From NCBI GenBank assembly GCA_035235625.1, contig CP141144.1, positions 48,234,014 to 48,298,013 on the forward strand: a stretch of DNA of 64,000 bases, written 5' to 3'. Under the pieces are notes generated by a model that made no database searches, was not told the origin of the DNA, and worked only from the letters and a program-made list of their open reading frames with translations. Made by a program: the position numbers and the translations under genes. Position 1 is the first letter of the stretch. Every line of letters begins with the position of its first letter. This document shows, in pieces, positions 44,355 to 56,593 of this stretch. The DNA comes from Saururus chinensis. Lineage: Eukaryota > Streptophyta > Magnoliopsida > Piperales > Saururaceae.

Positions 44355-46879
44355 GGGATTGTAACATTCGGGAATTTCCTAAATTTTGAAGTTGGCCACA
44401 TGAAAATATTGTATTTGAACCCCTTGACATTCTTTTAAGAAAAACTAACTTAGTTGGAATTTGTGGCTTAGACCTATATGAATAGAAAGTAGACAGAAAG
44501 ATTTTTGAAACATCATAAAGAGCATGCGAATTGGAGTTCAGATGAGGGAGATATGACTGTTCAAAGTTGAACATAGCTCAAAGGGCTAGTTTACCTGAAT
44601 TAGATGCGCAAGTTGGCGATTTAAGTGTTCTATGGGTCTGGTTAACTAAAGTGACAAAAATTAGTTTAAGAAGCCTAATTAGGTTGCCCAAGGGTTAAGG
44701 TTTTAGCTTGCCCAAACCTATTGGGGATTAGGAACCCTAATTTGCTTTATTATAAACAGGGCTAATTAGGGTTTCTAAGGGGAGTTTTTCTTTAGCCCTT
44801 AGGGGGAGAAGAAGAAGCCTCTGATGGGGATTTTTCTAGCAAAGGCGGTTGGCAATGGAGGCGAGGAGGCACATGCTCAAAGACCGGTGATGTGGCAAGG
44901 TAGGAGGCCTAACTTTACATTGAATGCATATTAAGATGATAACTCTATGCTTATTAATGTGTAATTGTATATGGAAAATCAAGTTAATTAGATTTAATAT
45001 GAAAGGTGGGATTTTGGGGTGACATGGTGCATTGGTGGCCTCCATCACCGACAGAGCTAGACCCAATTGTTCCATGTCTTGATAGTGAGAAGGGAATGGC
45101 TAGCGCCACAAGTCCAGCGGCTATGGGACTTCTAATTGGCGATTGGAAGGGCTCTCACACATCCGATGGAAGATGCCCCTGTGCTGCTCGTGAGAACCAA
45201 AGAAAGAACTAGGAAAAGGAGGGAGAAAAGGTCATGGGATGGCAGTGCAGCAGATTCTGCCGCTTCCACCGTCACCCAGTGACTGCCAGAGGCCAACATG
45301 GCCATCATCGGTGAGATTTCAGCCAACGACAGCTGGGGCTTTGCTGGAGGTAGAGCATTGCCATGGCCAAATCTCTGGACAGAAGACAATTGCTCGACCA
45401 ATTAATGCTAGTGCAGCCATTGGCCAGGGACGGGGCCAAGGCACTGCGGTTGCTGCTCAACCATGGCCACTGCTGCACCCCTGGCATGTCTGTGCACAGG
45501 AAATAGGCAGCGATTCAAACACGTGTACCATAGTCCAGTGGCATAGTGAGTCAGAGATCTGCTCGAAAAATTGGTGTGAAAGCCGCCTTCAACCAATGGT
45601 GAGGGACGAGGCCACCGATAGCTGCTGGACGTGAAGTCCAGTATCTGCTGGGCTTTCATAGTTGTCTTCATCTTTGCGAGGAAGATGAGTGTTGTATCAG
45701 GGATTAATTCCCAGTCCAGTTTAAAAAAAATAGAGAAATAAAAGAGGGAAATGAATTGGGTCCAGTTCAAGAGGGTATAATGTCCAAAATAATTTAGAAA
45801 ATTAGTAATATATTTAGAGAGTGGTGGGGGTGTTTTGACCAAGTTTCAGATGAGGGAAAAATCCTAAAATTATGAAATAACCCTTTTACCCTTGTAGTTA
45901 AATTACTATATAATATTCACTTACCCGATTTAGTGGCTCTAGTTCATGGGCCTATGAGTGGATTTAAAATCCCAGTGAGAGTTTAATGTGCACCCAAAAT
46001 ATAGACTAAAACACATAGTGAGGAAAAATACCAGTAAGTGGATAAGTGACTATTTTGCCTCTAGGGTTCAGGGTAAACCGTCAAGGTTGGTTCAAGGGGT
46101 TCATGACCCCATTAAATGCAAGGAAAATTACCCTAGGTCCATGACATGAAGAAGTACCCTTGAGCTCAATTACCAACTCATTAGATGTAACACCTGAGAT
46201 TTTTCATTACATTTTCTTAAAAAAATTTGAAAAAGTTTTGCAACATAAGGACTTTAAATTAGGAAAAATGACGAATACAAAACATTTGAAAGCAGTTTTA
46301 TAATTTAAAACATCATACATCAGTTTTTCCCATACAAATTTTTATTCATTTAAACATCGTACGACCAAACCAAACATCCTCATGTGATACTCGAAAACAA
46401 ATGTACCAATGAAATTGCTATGATCATAAACTTTAAATACAAATCTCTCCCAGGCATCCCTGAGTTCAAGTCCCATAATAGTCCACAGTCTAATCCAAAT
46501 TACAAGTTGAGAAAGCATAAACGCTTTAATTCTCATCTCACCCAGTACATCAGATTGTGGCACAAATAATACTCACAGTGAGTTAAGGATATAGCTGAGT
46601 CAAAGGGAATAAATCCATCACGGGAATGATCATCCATCTCTAGGATCTCTCCGTCACAAACCTACAAAAGCCTCCCAAACAACGGGGCTAAAACATAGGG
46701 TAAATGAGTATTTTCATACTCAATAGGAAAATACCTAGTAGGGAAGTTCTAAACAGTGAACTCTATAAGTCCATACATAGATGCGTTCATAGAACTCAAA
46801 CATGAAGTAGGCAGACATATAATAATCATACACATATGCATACAATCAAGTAAAAAACTTACCATCAAACCAATCTTAC

Positions 46880-47130
46880 AAATACACTCTTAATCAGAGT
46901 TTTACAAACTTACTCGTATAATCATACGCTTACTCATACAACTTACACATACTTGTACGACCTTACTCGTACAATCTTATACATCCTTGTATGACCTTAC
47001 TCATACAGTCTTACTCATAAACATACACTTACAGTCTTGCTCAGAATCATACTCTTATAGTCTTACTCAGAATCATACTCTTACAGTCTTACTAGAATCA
47101 TATACTTACACAGAAACGTACATACTCACT
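46880..47130. repeat. Minisatellite in unit E (CTTACTCATACAGTC type)
   Basis: Loose tandem repetition of a 25-35 bp unit with TCTTACTCAGAATCATACTC, three clear copies at 47,030-47,110. Confidence 0.65.
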
Positions 47131-48246
47131 TATATAGTCGTATACATACTATTGACCACTGAAGCTCATTACAACTAATAAACTCCAATGTCGAAATGGA
47201 AAGGAATGCCACTAGGGCATCACCTTAACCTTCGAGGAGTGACTAGACGCCATGGACTTTTCCGAAGGCAAGACACACCAATACTTATGGGGCAGGATTA
47301 AACAGGTAAGAGCAATTCCATGATACTACTTACATGAGTGCGCATAAATAAACACCCACACATTAGGGGTCATACAATTACCCACACTTTAGAGGTCTTA
47401 TAGTTACAGTGCCACTTTGGGCATAAATCATATAGTGCCACTCTTGGGCAGAATCATACAATGCCACTCTTCGGCATAATCATACAACACTTTCAATAGA
47501 GCATCAAATGTTTGGGCTTAATATAGCACAAAGACCAAACGAAAAGATACATTGCTCAGCATTAGATGTATGGGGCTCAATACAGCACACAAACAACATC
47601 TTGCAAGATAAACACCATGGCAAGACATGAGAAATGCTCAGCCGACTCATTACCGACTAGCTCAAACACGGAACTTAATCTATTTACCGTCAGGTCTCAA
47701 ACTCACAATGCTATTATTAGCTTTGCTTATAATTCAAGTTTAAATTAAGTTATGTGGTACAATTATACTACATAAACTCTCAAACATACAGTGCTACATT
47801 GATCAAACTGAAGCTTAGCCCAATCTGAAACCCTAGTTCGTCAGGGCAGCAAACTTCCTTAACCCATCCATCTCATAACATAACACAATGTACACCAAAA
47901 TCTTACATATTTATACAATCTCCGCCATCTGCCTTATGGCCAAAACATCTTACTTAGAAGTTATCAAACTGAGCTCCTCATAGCCAAACCCAGTTATACC
48001 CTCTCACTTATACCTCACTTATTATGTTTACTTTTTACTTCATAATTTGTATGTTATTCTTATACAATTATGCAACACTCTTACTATTTGACAATCCCCC
48101 AACATACGCTCTGATCTAAACCAATCCACTCCAATCCTCGCCCATCGAACTTATATCCTCTGTCTTTCGTCATACACTTACACATCCACATTCAACTCTA
48201 TACAAACTCCTCTGTCACCACTTACCATTCATAGCCCATCCATCTG

Positions 48247-48277
48247 CCCCCCCCCCCCCACACACACACACACACAT
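48247..48277. repeat. C-run followed by (CA)n microsatellite
   Basis: Thirteen C followed by about nine CA units. Length here is prone to sequencing and assembly error. Confidence 0.9.
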
Positions 48278-48329
48278 ACATACACATATCCATTGCACAT
48301 GTGTGTATCCATAACACATAAGTATGTCC

Positions 48330-48660
48330 ATCAGACACTTACATATACATACTTTCATACATAGCTTATTAACATACTCACTAGCCATCACTAATACACA
48401 CATAATCCACATACATAGAAACATACTCACTATGCCATCACTAGCACATACATAAATCACATATGTAGAAACATATTTGCTAGCCATCACTAGCACATAC
48501 ATAATCAACATACTTAGCTTACCAACAAACATGCTAGCCATCACTAGCACACACATAATCCACATACGTAGAAGCATACTCGCTAGCCATCACTTGCACA
48601 TACATAATCCACATACTTAGCTTACTAACGAACACGTTAGCCATCACTAGCACACACATA
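48330..48660. repeat. Minisatellite in unit E (GCTAGCCATCACTAGCACA type)
   Basis: Six or so copies of a roughly 50-60 bp unit with AGCCATCACTAGCACACACA and TAATCCACATACGTAGAA. It occupies a similar place to the arrays in units A and B but is unrelated in sequence. Confidence 0.8.
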
Positions 48661-51600
48661 CTTCAAACATACTTGCAACCCACATGCATATCATATGCAT
48701 TTCAACATAGCATAATTTATCTTCTTACATAATGCAAACAAATCATGATTTAACATCCAAGCATTGAATTATACAATCCTAACATGTTGCTATACATTCA
48801 AAGCATGCTATCATGAAATTATGAGTTTAAAGCTCCCCTACCTCGGAATCATGACGTATGATGGCGAGCACATGACGGTGGCAGCATCGGTGGCTGAGTT
48901 GCCGGCCAAAAGCATTGCCAAGTTGAAAGAGTTGTCTTAATTGTTTAGGAAGCGCCAAAAGTACTCACAGCCAAACGGGATGACACAAATCAACGCGACA
49001 AAATTTGCGATCCATTGCAGCACACTAAGGGCGGTCAGAAGAAAGGTTGTGCCAACAAAAATGACAAGTGTGACCAAAACTCAAGGTGTACTCATTGAAG
49101 GTTGGTCGAAGGCTGAGAATTACTCGGTTGGCCACAAGATGTTGAAATCGATAGCGGACAACACCCAACGGCATCGATTTCACATCTACAAGGACGGCGA
49201 CCAAAAACACACTGGCGTCTCAAAAATATAACGGACAGTGAGAAGAACAAAAACCCAAAAAATGTACCGGTAGCTCACCAATGAGCAAGAAAAGCATAGT
49301 GGCAGCCCTGGTTGGTGGCTATGGCTTCCTGACAGCCAAATGAAGATAAGTCTAATTGAGGATGGCTGCAAACGGCAGCAAAATCGCTCTCCTATGGACC
49401 GAAAACAAATTTGCAAGGTGAGAAAAACTGTAGAAAAGACTAATACCTCGTGGAAGAGCGGAGATGACATGGTGGCGGTCATAGCTGGTACCTATAGACT
49501 CGTAGCGGTAAGGCGAAGTGAATCAGATGATGGAGGAGAGACAACGGAGCGACCGAAAACTCACTCAAGTTTATCTCAAAGTTATTGGTTGTAAAAAATT
49601 TCTGGACGTCAAGTTTTCTGGAATCCGATTGATGGATTTCAGATTTATATATCTTTTTTTTTCTTTTTATGTCCCCAATACGATTTAACCTCCTGTTTAC
49701 ACATTGTACCTCCAAAATTCACGCCGAAAGTGCATGGCGAGGTCTACGGCCCGCGATTAAGCCCTACACCTAACTCTACGAGTATAATACTATGGTCAAA
49801 TATCAAATATAAATATGTTGAAGCATCATATTTTCCCACCAAAAATGATTAGAAAAATAGTAAAAAAATTACAAAAAATCATAGAAAAATCAGGGACATT
49901 ACATTAGAGTTTAGGATAGCCCTAGAAAAAAGACATATTACCCTTCTGAGTGGACCGCCTACATTCGTGTGAATAGAAGCGATAGTCAATTTGAAAGTTG
50001 AGCCTTGGGAGAGGTCAATGACTTAAAATCAATGGAAGAACGGTGAGATGACCAGAATGACCCAAAGGAGAGTACCATAGCCTAGGTGGTAGAATTACCC
50101 TAATACCCTTAGGTGTAGTCTATTCTGTTTTCATTGAAATGGATACCCTAGCACAAAGAGACTTAGGGCACCCTATGTATAATAAGTAAGGTATGTGAAT
50201 AGAAGGGGTGTGACCAGTAGATGACAGAAGACCTTCAAAGGTCATAGTGTCATGGGAAACAAGGGGAAGAACCCTAATTCTTAGGGTTTAAGGCAGCGTA
50301 TCACACGTGTCTACAACGCAGTGCATCAATCTACTAGGGTAGTATATATGTAACTCACATGATGCATTTGAGTTATTTACATTCTAGGGCTGAATTTGCC
50401 TAGCTCATTGCCCTAGCCCTGCAAATGAGGGCAACGAGCCTCCGTTTATTATTAATGGACTTGTGTAACTTCAAATTATTTATGTTGCTTACTCTGATGC
50501 ATGCTTTTATTATTGATGCATTAATTTATAATGATAACTTGAGATTAATGAAAATGAATCAAGAGATATTGGTTTTCGTTGGATTGGGGGGAGAACACCT
50601 AATCAAGATAAAAACTAAAATACCTTCAATGGGGTTTGAAACTAGTTCATGAAGAGAAGAGGGACTTGACATAGAAATGTTAATGAACCGAAGATAGTTA
50701 TGAGAGTCTACCCTAGTTACAAGAGTACTATTAGGGTTTCGGATGTTCTTTGAGTCGTAGCACATTGGATGAGATATTTATTGGGCCGATTTACAATGTG
50801 CAAAGGACCCAAATGGTTGGGCAAATATGTGACTAGATAAAATTAATCTAGTCTAAGTTTCAAATGTTTGGGGGAGTCAGTGGTCATGAGGACCTTAGGC
50901 TTCTATGGGTTATACATTATTTATGTCCTTGAAGACACTTCTTCTAGAGATGGGAGGATGAAGATTGTGATACTTGTACATTTTATTCTTTGTCATGACG
51001 GTTTGGATATTGGCTAGTGAGGTCTTTACCACGCGTTTCCCATGAGTCTTTACAGGACCATATCGTGTGTATGAAAAGCAGAGTTACATGAGCATCATGA
51101 AAAATTTGTATTTCTCTCACAGATGGGATCCACTTCTCTAGATTCGTGGCAGGCTATTAAGAGCCATGAGGATTTGGGTCAAGCTATTGTTGAGCGGTCT
51201 ACTCCAATGTTGGAGTTAGGAATTTGGGGATTTCTTCGAGAGTCGAGTTATCTCTAAATGAATACATATTTATATTATGTTTCTATTTCCTTACACTACG
51301 ATTGTAGTGTATTGACCTTCATCGCGAGTTATATTCTGTAAAACTTAGAGTTGGGTCAGAACAATGAAGGGTGGTTGGTATCATGTGTCATTTTAGTTTA
51401 CATATAATGTGTCTGTCTGTCCAAGGATTAGATAGGGGTACTAATTATTGAACAAGGGTTGTGAGATTATTAGTGACATTGATTGCTATTGATTGTTAAT
51501 TACGCACAAGTAAGTGGAAGTATTAAATTACTTGCATAAAATGTTGGTTGACTAAAAATATTTAAGTATTGCATGTGTGATGCTATGCTTCTTGAAATAA

Positions 51601-52156
51601 TGTAGTTTCTAAACTAAACTACATCTAGATCCGATCTTGTTGGAGTAACATTAGAGATGTTGTCTAATAAGTATGTAGGAAACTAACATCGAGTGATGTT
51701 GACCCGATTCGAAAAACATTAATAAATCTTTTAGTTCTTTTGGAAACTATTCTCCTGAGGGTGGAGAGGTTTTGTTGTTGTTTTTGTTTAGTTTGGTTTG
51801 GTTGGTTGTAGGTTCTTCAGGCGGGGATTAGTGAAACTAGGATAGGCGAGCATGAGATGTAATTCCTTGTTTGTGCAATTTTGGTAAGTAATTATATCCT
51901 CAGAATGAGAGTTAACTTAGTTATTTATTTTTAAACTAATAACGGGCTTGCACTTAGGCGGATAGGTTATTTTTTTATGAATTTTTGAGGCGTATAATAA
52001 TATCATATAATTTAATATTCGTATTTATGAACCCCATTTATTATGACCTAGATATAAAGTTAAATAGTTTATTTTGCACTTAAGAATTTTTTTCTTGTGA
52101 CTTATTGTTCATGATTTTTAAAAAGGACTTTTAAAAATCTGGCTCGTGACAAGGAT

Positions 52157-52684
52157 GGCGTGGCGTGAGAACGGGAAGATTGGTTAGGATTACATCACCC
52201 TAATCCAAACTTATCTTCAATAACCTCCTAACCTCCTCCTTTAGGGACCTTATGGGCTTGGGCCAAGTCCAATATGATCTCTAAGTTCACTTAACTTGCG
52301 TTAATATATAGAGTATCTTCGACAAGGGTATAGGCCCAACTCATTGAGCACATGGACGCCTAACACACTGCACACATTTGTGCCTGTGACGGGGTCGACC
52401 TCTTGCACACCACATAGGCCCCACTTAGAGGAGATGAATGGAAAGAGTAAATTTAGTGTGAGTGCATTGGGAGGTGTGTCTTACTTAGAGTAAACTTAGA
52501 ATGTGGGTGGGTGGCGCAACCACCCCACAAACTTTAGACCCCATGGATTTGATGGCTCACCAGAACCAATCTCAAGGTGGACCATATGGGCCGAGCCAAT
52601 ACCTAGTTCCAACATCATTGTGTTATATGACTAACCGAAAAGGAGAAATAAGGTCATTCATTAATAAGGTGATAAGAAATATTA
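52157..52684. other. No gene recognised
   Basis: Moderate GC, no conserved frame. It may continue the element into which unit D inserted. Confidence 0.4.
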
Positions 52685-52789
52685 CTCCCTCTGTCCTACA
52701 TTAATAGGTTCATTTATTTTTTTCCTAAATGAATTAATCTTAGTTCTTTTTGAAAAACTAAATGGAGATATTAATATGGGACAAGGGAG
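52685..52789. mobile_element. Stowaway-like MITE, copy 3
   Basis: 105 bp with ends CTCCCTCTGTCCTACATTAA and TTAATATGGGACAAGGGAG, preceded by TA (52,683-52,684) and followed by CA, a one-base change from the expected TA. Same family as the copies at 31,153 and 33,598. Lies about 230 bp beyond the TPR gene stop. Confidence 0.8.
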
Positions 52790-53020
52790 CATTTTGCAAA
52801 ATGAGCGAATGAAAACTTTATATTAATCATTATAATGATTTAGTATGACAACGAAAGGACATTGTATGCCACAATTTTATTCAACAAAAACATGACAGGG
52901 AGTCTTTTGAGAAATATATAGTTGAATGTGTTATTCATAGCAATAACGACTCGTTAAGCAATGACACATAACTAGAATGGGAAAAGAAAATGCAACAGTA
53001 CTACGTAGCATTCAGAAGTT

Positions 53021-54987
53021 TCATGCATTTCTAGCTTTCCGTATCTCTTCTTTCAAGTATCCCACATCTTTCTTAAAATTCTCGAAGGTCGACTCAGTAT
53101 GCTGCAAATCTTTTGGTTCGTTGTCTTCAGAATCTAATATTGGAATCACAGCATCAGGTCCGTTAAACTCTTCCCATTTAGCTTTTGATTTCTCAGTCTC
53201 ACCCATCATCAAATATGTGACAGCCTGCATTGCAATCAAGAAATTAATTGGTGAAAAAGCTAATATTAACCTGCTCGGTTGTTAAATCATGAAGATCGTA
53301 ACTCCACACACGTGTTTGGCATGCTATTCAAACTTACGTTTAGCTGTTGAATGTCAACCAATTAATCAAGTATTAAGTGGTTTATGTTTGAAGCAGCATC
53401 CCTAGTAAACATAAATTGAGTCTTTTGTTACCGATTCAAGTTCACTAATTTTAAATGAGTAGATATGTGCAACACCAGCAAAAGGGAAAAAATGCACTTG
53501 AACCAGGTAAATGGCCACTTCATGTCAGGTTGTATGTAATCTATCACTCAATACAGATCTAAAAAGACCAAGATGTTCTGCAGGGAATACAAGTGCAAGG
53601 GGTACATATCGACTATTTTTGCATCCACGGACACCTGAAATTAGGAAATCCTGTCGAACATAAACTTGGTAAGCTCTTTTAGCAGCTCAAGGTGTTAGTA
53701 ATTAAAGGGACGAACTATGTATTTCACTATAATCAACAGGCCAATTAAGGCGGGTTCACCGCACAGATGCTAGTTTTCTTTATTCATAGGGAACAGCATG
53801 TGAATGCATGGCAGCCAAAAAGAACAAAAAGTTTTGAGAACTGACCAGGTACAGTGGCGGCCTTGCATCAGTAGTTATCTCGTCCTGAGTCAGGCTTTTG
53901 CACAGCGCTTCAGCTGCCCTAAACTCTCCCTGCCACACCATTGCACATGATTAGAGATTATAATACTTGATACTGAAGCTTGCAGCATGTCAATTGCCAA
54001 GTTGATTGTGATACTGCTCAGTAAGGACCATAATTCTCTACGAATCAATGAACAACATGGTTATTGGATGCTATGACATATGATTACTTGGTAGATGAGC
54101 ATCTCAACAAGCAGCAGTCCAAGTTCATAGGCTTCTTGGCCAACGTTCTTCGGTAACTTGATTCTGGACTTCTTTGGAATCAATTCGACAGCCTGTATTT
54201 CAACTTCGTATTAATGCTGAATAAGGGCCATGATTCTTTTCGAATCAATGGGAATCATGGGGTATTGATTATCAGAACATAGGAATATCATAACAATCAA
54301 CGAGTACATTATTATTACTTGGTAGATCAGGAGCATCTTAATGTGTAGTATGCAAAGTTCAAAGGCTTCTTGGCGAATTAGTGTCTTTAGCAACTCAATT
54401 GCGAACTTCTCCTGCAGCATTTCCACAGCTTCATCTTCCTTTCCACTCATTTCAAGTTTCCAAGCTGCCTCCTGCGCATGTCTCTCGCAGCAAACCGAAA
54501 TTTACCTAGTTAGTAAACCACTTCATATGAACCTAATTAGTAATGATCACTAGTTACTATTTAGTAATGGGAATTAGAAATTGACCTGTAAACGACCAGG
54601 GTCACATTTTTCTTGCTTCAGAAGCTCCCGGAATTCATGCTCGGCGTTCGCCAACAATGTTGAATCACGGGCAACTTTGTCAGGGTCAAGAAATCCCTCC
54701 AGTGCAACCTTTCCTCTTCTCAAGGTGTTGAGAGACAAGGATCTCTTTAACGCGGGGAGAGGGCGGTGCGTGGCCATGTCGTCGCCATCCTTCCGTCCCG
54801 GCGTAGGAGGAATACAGCCTACTACAAATGCCCGAGAAGAAGAACGTTCAGCTTGCTTCCCATGCAGGCTAACACCATTTTGGTAGAAGCTCATAAGGGT
54901 CAGTTGCCTGGACGCAGCTTTATGATTGACCGAGAGTGGCTTGGCATAGAGAGAGAAGCGAGGGTGTAGGAGACAGGTTGCTTCCAT
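53021..54987 (-). CDS. TPR-like protein, probably plastid-targeted (5 exons, 315 aa)
   Basis: Exons (minus): 54,586-54,987; 54,319-54,471; 54,088-54,192; 53,846-53,929; 53,021-53,224. All introns are GT..AG and all exons are multiples of three, giving 316 codons including TGA. The N-terminus is Ser/Arg-rich and poor in acidic residues for about 60 residues, like a chloroplast transit peptide. The rest is helical, with motifs EAAWKLEMSGKEDEAVEMLQ, RQEAFELCILHIKMLLIYQ, GQEAYELGLLLVEMLIYQ, GEFRAAEALCKSL and AVTYLMMGETEKSKAKWEEF. The G-x-x-x-A-E/A-L spacing resembles tetratricopeptide-type helix pairs that mediate protein contacts. Exons 2 and 3 look duplicated. No specific name could be assigned. 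A chromovirus LTR starts about 300 bp upstream of the ATG. Reading frame intact, so probably functional. Confidence 0.8.
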
Positions 54988-55284
54988 TCTGCCTGGAATC
55001 GTATGAGTTCGGACTATTACTTGCGGCCTTTCATATACATGCTAAAGTTAAAATAAAGGACTATGTTACTATTACTTCAAGCAAAGCATCGACCTTTTGC
55101 TCGGTTTACTGATATCTCAAGCATAGTATCTGGCAGGTACATGATGGAAAAATGTTTTGCTGATGAATGAAAGAAAATGTTTTGCTGACCAATGCTCCCT
55201 TACCAGCTCCGTGACCAGCCCATATAGAGCCTAAACCTGGTTAGTATATAAGAGGGCAGTTGTGCATACTGGTTGGGGGGACGT
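54988..55284 (-). promoter_or_regulatory. Short upstream region of the TPR gene
   Basis: About 300 bp between the ATG and the chromovirus LTR. On the minus strand a TATA-like GTATATGAAAGG lies at about 55,027-55,038, only 40-50 bp before the ATG. No other element stands out. Confidence 0.35.
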
Positions 55285-56123
55285 TGTTCACACAGACTGG
55301 TCAGTCCAGATGTCACAGACGCAGAACTTTGCATAGCTTCTACACCCGTGATGGCCTGGCTGGACAACGCAGCCAGCAACCTGCTCTCGCGACCTTCCTA
55401 CTCGTATGCGCAAGGGGAAATAAACAATCAGCAAGGAATACCTACTCTGGTGCAAAGAGGCTCCACCCAATACTATATAACTCAGTCTGTCGGTTACAAT
55501 GGCAGGGAGAGGGTAGGGGCTGATCAACCAAGTCGTTGTACTCAATGTCTCAGAGATCTCTGGTTTGTCTTCACAACATCACCATCAGCCATGGCCGCCT
55601 TACTCTCTTCCCTTATATAGACTCAGCCTTAGTTGGTCTATATCGTACTAGGAGTACAAGAACCCAACCCATACAAGAGTCTCTCCCTGTCTAACTCTCC
55701 TAGCCCAATTAAGGGCATCCCAACACAAATTAGGAAACTAGCAAGGAGTCCGTCTTTGACTAGGAGTCCAGCGCCCTCCAGCTTCTAGAGTTCGTCCATC
55801 CAGGGAAACCTACTACCATCGCTCCCACTTGCGCTAGGAGTCTGGCTGCGCTGCATGAAGGGATCCTAGCTGCCTTAGGAGTCCGCCCCTAAGGGGTTGT
55901 AGCGCCTAGCTAGCCACCAAGAGTCCTACCCACATAGGGACCCTTCCTCAGCCTGCTCCGCAAGGCGAGCACTCATCCGGGACTGCTCCAAAGCTGCTCC
56001 TAACATCCTTCTAAGCCCAAGAAGCTGCCTAGGCTATCTGTCGCCTAGGCTAACTTGGTTGTCCGCTGCCAAGTATAGGAGGTAGTCTCCCCCTTCTCTA
56101 AGGAAAAAGTTAAGGGGCTAACA
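55285..56123 (-). repeat. Chromovirus (Ty3/gypsy) 3' LTR
   Basis: On the minus strand it begins TGTTAGCCCCTTAACT right after a polypurine tract (GGTTGGGGGAGGCC, 56,124-56,137) and probably ends GTGTGAACA at 55,285; the outer border is the less certain one. A TATA box CTATATAAGG lies on the minus strand at about 55,610-55,620, the expected U3/R position. The coding frame of the upstream chromodomain runs into the LTR and stops at 56,110-56,112. Confidence 0.7.
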
Positions 56124-56137
56124 GGCCTCCCCCAACC
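56124..56137 (-). promoter_or_regulatory. Polypurine tract of the chromovirus
   Basis: Minus strand GGTTGGGGGAGGCC, directly before the LTR start TGTTAG; primer for plus-strand synthesis. Confidence 0.7.
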
Positions 56138-56207
56138 AATTTACTTGATGTCTTCGTCGAGGCTAAGCACTCTGCGACTTTGTCTTCAAACTGCCATAAC
56201 GCGACGT

Positions 56208-56593
56208 TGTTGTGCACATTCTAGGGCTCTGTTGTGCACGTTCTAAGACTGCCACTGGAGCTACATGCTAGAATAATTAGTACTTTAATTAGTATTAAGA
56301 AATAAGGGTATTTAAGTAATTTGGTTAATTAGGTAATTAGTTATTTATGTTAATTATGCTAATGGGCCTTATGTGCTTGTTAGTGAGCCCATTAGTTAAC
56401 TTATTTAAATGTAAGGGCTATGCCCTAAGTGGATGAGTGAATGATTAATTATCTGTGCTTCTCCCCTTTCTTCTGTGCTTCTCCCCTTTCTGTCTGATGG
56501 CCATGTCATCCACTTTCCCCTTTCCCGGCCTCCCTGCACCGCCCCCATCACCTATGCCGGCTATCGCGCTGTTGTGGACAACCGTCCACAACA
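56208..56593 (+). repeat. 5' LTR of gene-capturing copy 2, with 22-bp end duplication
   Basis: Begins with a 22-bp block (56,208-56,229: TGTTGTGCACATTC then TAGGGCTC) followed by the regular LTR start TGTTGTGCACGTTCTAAGAC at 56,230. Ends GACAACCGTCCACAACA. The target duplication lies outside the extra block, so the block was part of the integrating DNA. Confidence 0.9.

Larger units (their letters stand above)
46186..49903 (-). mobile_element. Large LTR-like unit E (probable solo LTR), nested in D
   Basis: 3,718 bp between TTAGA duplications (46,181-46,185 and 49,904-49,908). On the minus strand it starts TGTAATGTCCCTGATTTTTC and ends CTCAGGTGTTACA. It contains two minisatellites (46,880-47,130 and 48,330-48,660) and a C-run/CA microsatellite. 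A few ORFs at 48,941-49,594 show no known domain. Younger than unit D. Confidence 0.8.
44360..52151 (+). mobile_element. Large LTR-like unit D (probable solo LTR), split by unit E
   Basis: Starts TGTAACATTCGGGAATTTCC and ends CTGGCTCGTGACA. The flanks are GGGAT (44,355-44,359) and AGGAT (52,152-52,156), a 4/5 match. About 4.1 kb without unit E and its duplication. Non-coding, with a TATA-like ATTATAAACAG at about 44,748 and a purine-rich leader. No gag-pol or second LTR is present. By termini it belongs to the same broad group as units A, B and C. Confidence 0.7.

Noticed and set aside
48941-49594. Plus-strand ORFs of 96 and 84 codons inside unit E
   Set aside because: No domain, located in an LTR-like unit, not supported by codon pattern.
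53565-53645. An extra TPR-gene exon reading PLALVFPAEHLGLFRSVLSD on the minus strand
   Set aside because: The other five exons join in phase without it and give a continuous helix motif; this stretch runs into a stop and lacks a good donor. An alternative exon cannot be fully excluded.
55280-55284. GACGT before the chromovirus LTR as partner of the GACGT duplication at 56,203 and 60,346
   Set aside because: The 56,203/60,346 pair is explained by copy 2, since the chromodomain codons continue across it; the third GACGT is most likely chance, or the chromovirus' own duplication whose partner is lost.
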